Shown here in pieces: positions 61,634 through 64,000 of a stretch of DNA of 64,000 bases. Every line of letters starts with the position of its first letter. The stretch's first letter is position 1. A program made the translations under genes and the position numbers. The notes below the pieces were generated by a model that did no database searches, had not been told where the DNA came from, and saw only the letters and a list, made by a program, of their open reading frames with translations. The stretch is from positions 33,799-97,798 of IMG/VR virus record IMGVR_UViG_3300025407_000799; one strand, 5' to 3'. Source of the DNA: a virus.

Positions 61634-62809
61634 ATGTCAGAACTACTTAATGGACGTTGGGCAGAAACAAAAGAAGCCCTATTAGAAGGCTTACAAGGCA
61701 CTAAAAAATCAGTAATGGGTGTGACCCTTGAGAATACTCGCAAGTATTTGATGGAATCTCCAACTGCTGGTGCTACTTCTGCTGGCAACGTTGCAACTTT
61801 AAACCGCGTGATTCTTCCAGTAATCCGTCGTGTTATGCCAACCGTTATCGCTAACGAGTTGGTTGGTGTACAACCAATGACTGGCCCAGTCGGCCAAATT
61901 CACACATTGCGTGTGCGTTATGCAGACTCATCAAGCGGTGCTAATGTACTAGCTGGTGAAGAGGCACTAAGCCCATTCAAGATTGCGGCTGCTTACTCTG
62001 GTAACCAACAAGACGCAGTTGCTAAAGCAGCTACTACAGCTTCTTTAGAAGGTCAAGCTGGTAACAGAATGAGCATTCAAATCTTGAAACAAACAGTTGA
62101 AGCTAAGACACGTAAATTGTCTGCTCGCTGGACATTTGAAGCTGCTCAAGACGCTCAAGCTCAACAAGGTATCGACGTTGAAGCTGAAGTTATGGCTGCT
62201 TTAGCTCAAGAAATCACAGCTGAAATCGACCAAGAAATTATCGCTTCGTTGACTTCATTAGCTGGTACAGCTACACAAACTTATGACCAAGCTGCCGTTA
62301 GCGGTACAGCTACATTCGTTGGTGATGAGCATGCCGCTTTAGCTGTTCAGATCAATCGCGTAAGCAACTTGATCGCTCAACGTACACGTCGTGGTGCTGG
62401 TAACTACGCTGTTGTTAGTCCATTCACATTGACTATCCTTCAGTCTGCTACAACTTCAGCATTTGCACGTACAACAGAAGGTACATTTGAAGCTCCAACA
62501 AATACAAAATTCGTTGGTACATTGAACGGTGCTATGAAGATTTATGTTAACAGCTATTCATATGACAATGCTCCAGTTCTAATTGGATACAAAGGCTCAA
62601 GCGAGAGCGATGCTCCTGCTTTCTATTGCCCATATATTCCATTGATGAGCAGTGGTGTTGTATTGGATCCATCAACATTTGAACCAGTCGTATCATTCAT
62701 GACACGTTATGGTTATGTTGAGTTGTCAAATACAGCTTCTTCTCTAGGTAACGCAGCTGACTATCTAGGTCTAGTTGCTATTACTAACGGTAACGTCAAG
62801 TTCAGCTAA
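61634..62809 (+). CDS. 23: major capsid protein gp23-like
   Basis: This 391-residue HK97-fold capsid protein is short against T4 gp23 (521). Conserved parts: LNRVILPVIRRVMPTVIANE, LVGVQPMTGPVGQIHTLRVR and YADS, then RKLSARWTFEAAQDAQAQQG and LTAEIDQEI-type segments, with NYAVVSPFTLTILQSA and VGTLNGAMKIYVNSY. Candidate gp21 cleavage sites of (L/I)xE type occur at LLE-G (17-19) and LME-S (39-41), so the propeptide would be short. Codon use is rich in GCT/GGT, as for highly expressed genes. An AAGGAG precedes, a UUCG terminator follows. Confidence 0.92.
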   Translation: MSELLNGRWAETKEALLEGLQGTKKSVMGVTLENTRKYLMESPTAGATSAGNVATLNRVILPVIRRVMPTVIANELVGVQPMTGPVGQIHTLRVRYADSSSGANVLAGEEALSPFKIAAAYSGNQQDAVAKAATTASLEGQAGNRMSIQILKQTVEAKTRKLSARWTFEAAQDAQAQQGIDVEAEVMAALAQEITAEIDQEIIASLTSLAGTATQTYDQAAVSGTATFVGDEHAALAVQINRVSNLIAQRTRRGAGNYAVVSPFTLTILQSATTSAFARTTEGTFEAPTNTKFVGTLNGAMKIYVNSYSYDNAPVLIGYKGSSESDAPAFYCPYIPLMSSGVVLDPSTFEPVVSFMTRYGYVELSNTASSLGNAADYLGLVAITNGNVKFS

Positions 62810-62839
62810 TTCAAACCTAAACAGTTTATTAGTAAAAAT

Positions 62840-62863
62840 AAAAAGGACCTTCGGGTCCTTTTT
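62840..62863 (+). terminator. strong intrinsic terminator after the capsid gene
   Basis: AAAAAGGACC (62840-62849), UUCG-type tetraloop, GGTCCTTTTT (62854-62863): a perfect 10-bp stem with U-run in the right arm and TGTTT after it. It is an almost ideal rho-independent terminator and, being A-flanked, could act on both strands. Confidence 0.92.
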
Positions 62864-62869
62864 GTTTGG

Positions 62870-62876
62870 GTAAATA
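62870..62876 (+). promoter_or_regulatory. late-promoter-like GTAAATA right after the terminator
   Basis: Lies 7 bases past the terminator and 1-5 bases before tandem ATGs (62878, 62881). T4 spacing places the start at 62881-62882, so the second ATG would be the leaderless 5' end. There is no usual ribosome site. Confidence 0.45.
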
Positions 62877-62877
62877 T

Positions 62878-63465
62878 ATGATGCCTACAACTATATTTTA
62901 TTCTCCGACTAGTATACAACAAATAAGTTCTGTTGAAGAAGCTACTGGACGTCCTAGTATTCCTTGGACACACAGCGAACTAGTTATTAGTAAAGATAGC
63001 TATGCTGTATCGCAACAACCTTTATATTGTATTAGCGGATTATGGATGGAAAAATTTCGTAGTAAAACTAATGCATTATGGTGTACTGGTTTTAATATTC
63101 CCAATGTTAATTCTGCAATATTAGGCATAGAATTTCAATTAAACATACAACGTGCCGGACGTATACAAGACTTAATAATTCAATTAACTAAAGACGGTTT
63201 GACACTTGCAGGGGAAAATCGCGCAAGCGAAATTAATTCTGTTCAAACAGATATGAATACTGGAGATTTTACTACTCCGCTACACCCAGTCGGTGATTTC
63301 AATGTATACGGTAGTAGTACAGATTTATGGGGCGATACTTGGACTAGCACAGAAATATCTAGTTCAACGTTTGGAATTGTTATTAGTTTTCAAAGTAATC
63401 CGATAATTCCTCATAGAGACTTAGCTTATGTTGACCAAGTAGCTTTAAGAATCACCTACGCATAA
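62878..63465 (+). CDS. virion-type beta-rich protein, unknown function
   Basis: This protein has 195-196 residues depending on which of two adjacent ATGs is used; an upstream TTG at 62866 is less likely, since it lies beside the terminator. It is beta-rich (FYSPTSIQQISSVEEATG; ALWCTGFNIPNVNSAILGIE; LIIQLTKDGLTLAGENRA; FGIVISFQSNP) with a C-terminal VDQVALRITYA, and looks like a jelly-roll or Ig-type capsid decoration or fibre domain. Location behind the capsid gene favours a head protein. No family recognised. Confidence 0.65.
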   Translation: MMPTTIFYSPTSIQQISSVEEATGRPSIPWTHSELVISKDSYAVSQQPLYCISGLWMEKFRSKTNALWCTGFNIPNVNSAILGIEFQLNIQRAGRIQDLIIQLTKDGLTLAGENRASEINSVQTDMNTGDFTTPLHPVGDFNVYGSSTDLWGDTWTSTEISSSTFGIVISFQSNPIIPHRDLAYVDQVALRITYA

Positions 63466-63468
63466 ATA
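63461..63468 (+). promoter_or_regulatory. late-promoter-like CATAAATA overlapping a stop codon
   Basis: Matches 7 of 8 late consensus bases and contains the TAA of the upstream gene. Start predicted near 63474, giving an ~83-base leader with three stem-loops before the next ATG. It is a good candidate because of the unusually long leader. Confidence 0.55.
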
Positions 63469-63477
63469 CATAGTACG

Positions 63478-63534
63478 ATCCACATAGGGTGGATTTTATG
63501 CGGAAATCCAACCGCGTACGGCCTAGAACGCCGT
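63478..63534 (+). promoter_or_regulatory. three consecutive stem-loops in a late leader
   Basis: ATCCAC/GTGGAT (63478-63483/63489-63494), GCGG/CCGC (63500-63503/63512-63515) and ACGGC/GCCGT (63518-63522/63530-63534) follow one another. AAGGAG and ATG 63557 come after. The first stem would begin about 4 bases from the predicted 5' end. These may stabilise the message or regulate translation. Confidence 0.5.
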
Positions 63535-63556
63535 GTTTTCATAAGGAGAAAATAAA

Positions 63557-64000
63557 ATGGGACGTCCTCTAAATAAGAAATATTTTGGTAATCGTAACGT
63601 CGGATCTGATGGAACATTCGCATCAGGTGCTACTTTGTCTAATACCAGCGCAGAAATTGGTGGTAAGAGCATCTCCAGTTTCAACATTACAAACCGTGGT
63701 TCATGGTTATCAAACAACGTAAGTCCAAATGTGCCTGTACTAGGTTTGGCAGTACCAGCTCCACAAATTGCTGATGGTATCCAAGCAACTTGGTCAGTGA
63801 CTTATTGTATTGACACAGTAACAACTAATGCTGGAAAAACAGGATTGGTAACTGGCGATACTTATACAAGCTCAATATTCCCAGGATCAATAATCACTGT
63901 TGGCGACCTAAGCGGAGCAAATGCTTTGTTTACAGTTACTAATGCCGGTAGCACTGGTAACATTCCACTTGATACAACAACAGTTAGTATTACTCAATTA
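63557..64000 (+). CDS. virion-type protein, N-terminal part (cut by window edge)
   Basis: At least 148 residues, open to the edge. It starts MGRPLNKKYFGNRNVG, an N-terminus common to structural or decoration proteins near capsid genes in marine T4-like phages, from memory. The rest is Ser/Thr/Gly/Asn-rich beta sequence (GKSISSFNITNRGSWLSNNV; AVPAPQIADGIQATWSVTY; NAGSTGNIPLDTTTVSITQL). A clear AAGGAG precedes the ATG. A head decoration role is plausible but not shown. Confidence 0.68.
   Translation, partial: MGRPLNKKYFGNRNVGSDGTFASGATLSNTSAEIGGKSISSFNITNRGSWLSNNVSPNVPVLGLAVPAPQIADGIQATWSVTYCIDTVTTNAGKTGLVTGDTYTSSIFPGSIITVGDLSGANALFTVTNAGSTGNIPLDTTTVSITQL

Overview
The window is a 64 kb piece of a T4-superfamily (tailed, contractile, myovirus-type) phage genome. 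It is AT-rich and densely packed, with short intergenic gaps and many ATGA/TAATG overlaps. Recognisable T4-type genes include an RNase H-like 5' nuclease, gp47/gp46, a late sigma factor (gp55), baseplate gp53, gp5, gp25, gp6 and gp26, portal gp20, protease gp21, scaffold gp22 and major capsid gp23. Several conserved proteins of unknown function and the style of the fibres resemble marine and freshwater T4-like phages (cyanophages, pelagiphages) more than T4 itself. The host cannot be named. Consensus TTGACA-17-TATAAT promoters point to a bacterium with a standard sigma-70 RNA polymerase.

Layout. (1) 1-8001, plus strand: the end of an unknown gene, a 5' nuclease, small conserved unknown genes, a MoxR-type AAA+ ATPase with a VWA/HExxH metalloprotein, four more small genes, and ThyX. 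(2) 7991-45490, minus strand: one very long late cluster read right to left. It begins with tail-tube/baseplate genes (gp48/54-like, gp53, hub, gp5, gp25, gp6), continues with a 5460-residue protein in the gp7 position, and ends with four paralogous fibre proteins, a U32-like cysteine-rich protein and accessory proteins. (3) 45575-50947, plus strand: gp55, a GIY-YIG endonuclease, gp47, gp46 and small genes. (4) 50948-51423: a gene-free, highly base-paired stretch that looks like a structured RNA. (5) 51424-52472, minus strand: gp26-like hub chaperone, continued in the -1 frame by a conserved-looking 3' ORF behind a slippery run. (6) 52563-64000, plus strand: membrane protein, tape measure, portal, core proteins, protease, scaffold, capsid and two virion-like genes, the last cut by the window edge.

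How it fits together. Sigma-70-type promoters precede the MoxR gene, the VWA gene and gp55. Sequences close to the T4 late promoter TATAAATA precede structural operons on both strands, so host polymerase would make gp55 and gp55 would switch on the structural genes. The gp55 early promoter and the baseplate late promoter sit back to back in one 84-bp gap.

The most interesting signals are: a probable programmed -1 frameshift joining gp26-like and gp51-like reading frames; the candidate structured RNA; a hairpin with an embedded late promoter ahead of the homing endonuclease, laid out like the T4 I-TevI control element; late motifs placed so that some messages would be leaderless; the phage MoxR/VWA pair; the giant baseplate protein with carbohydrate-binding-like and beta-propeller-like segments; and the U32-like protein among the fibres. 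All functional names rest on reading the sequence by eye, without database searches.
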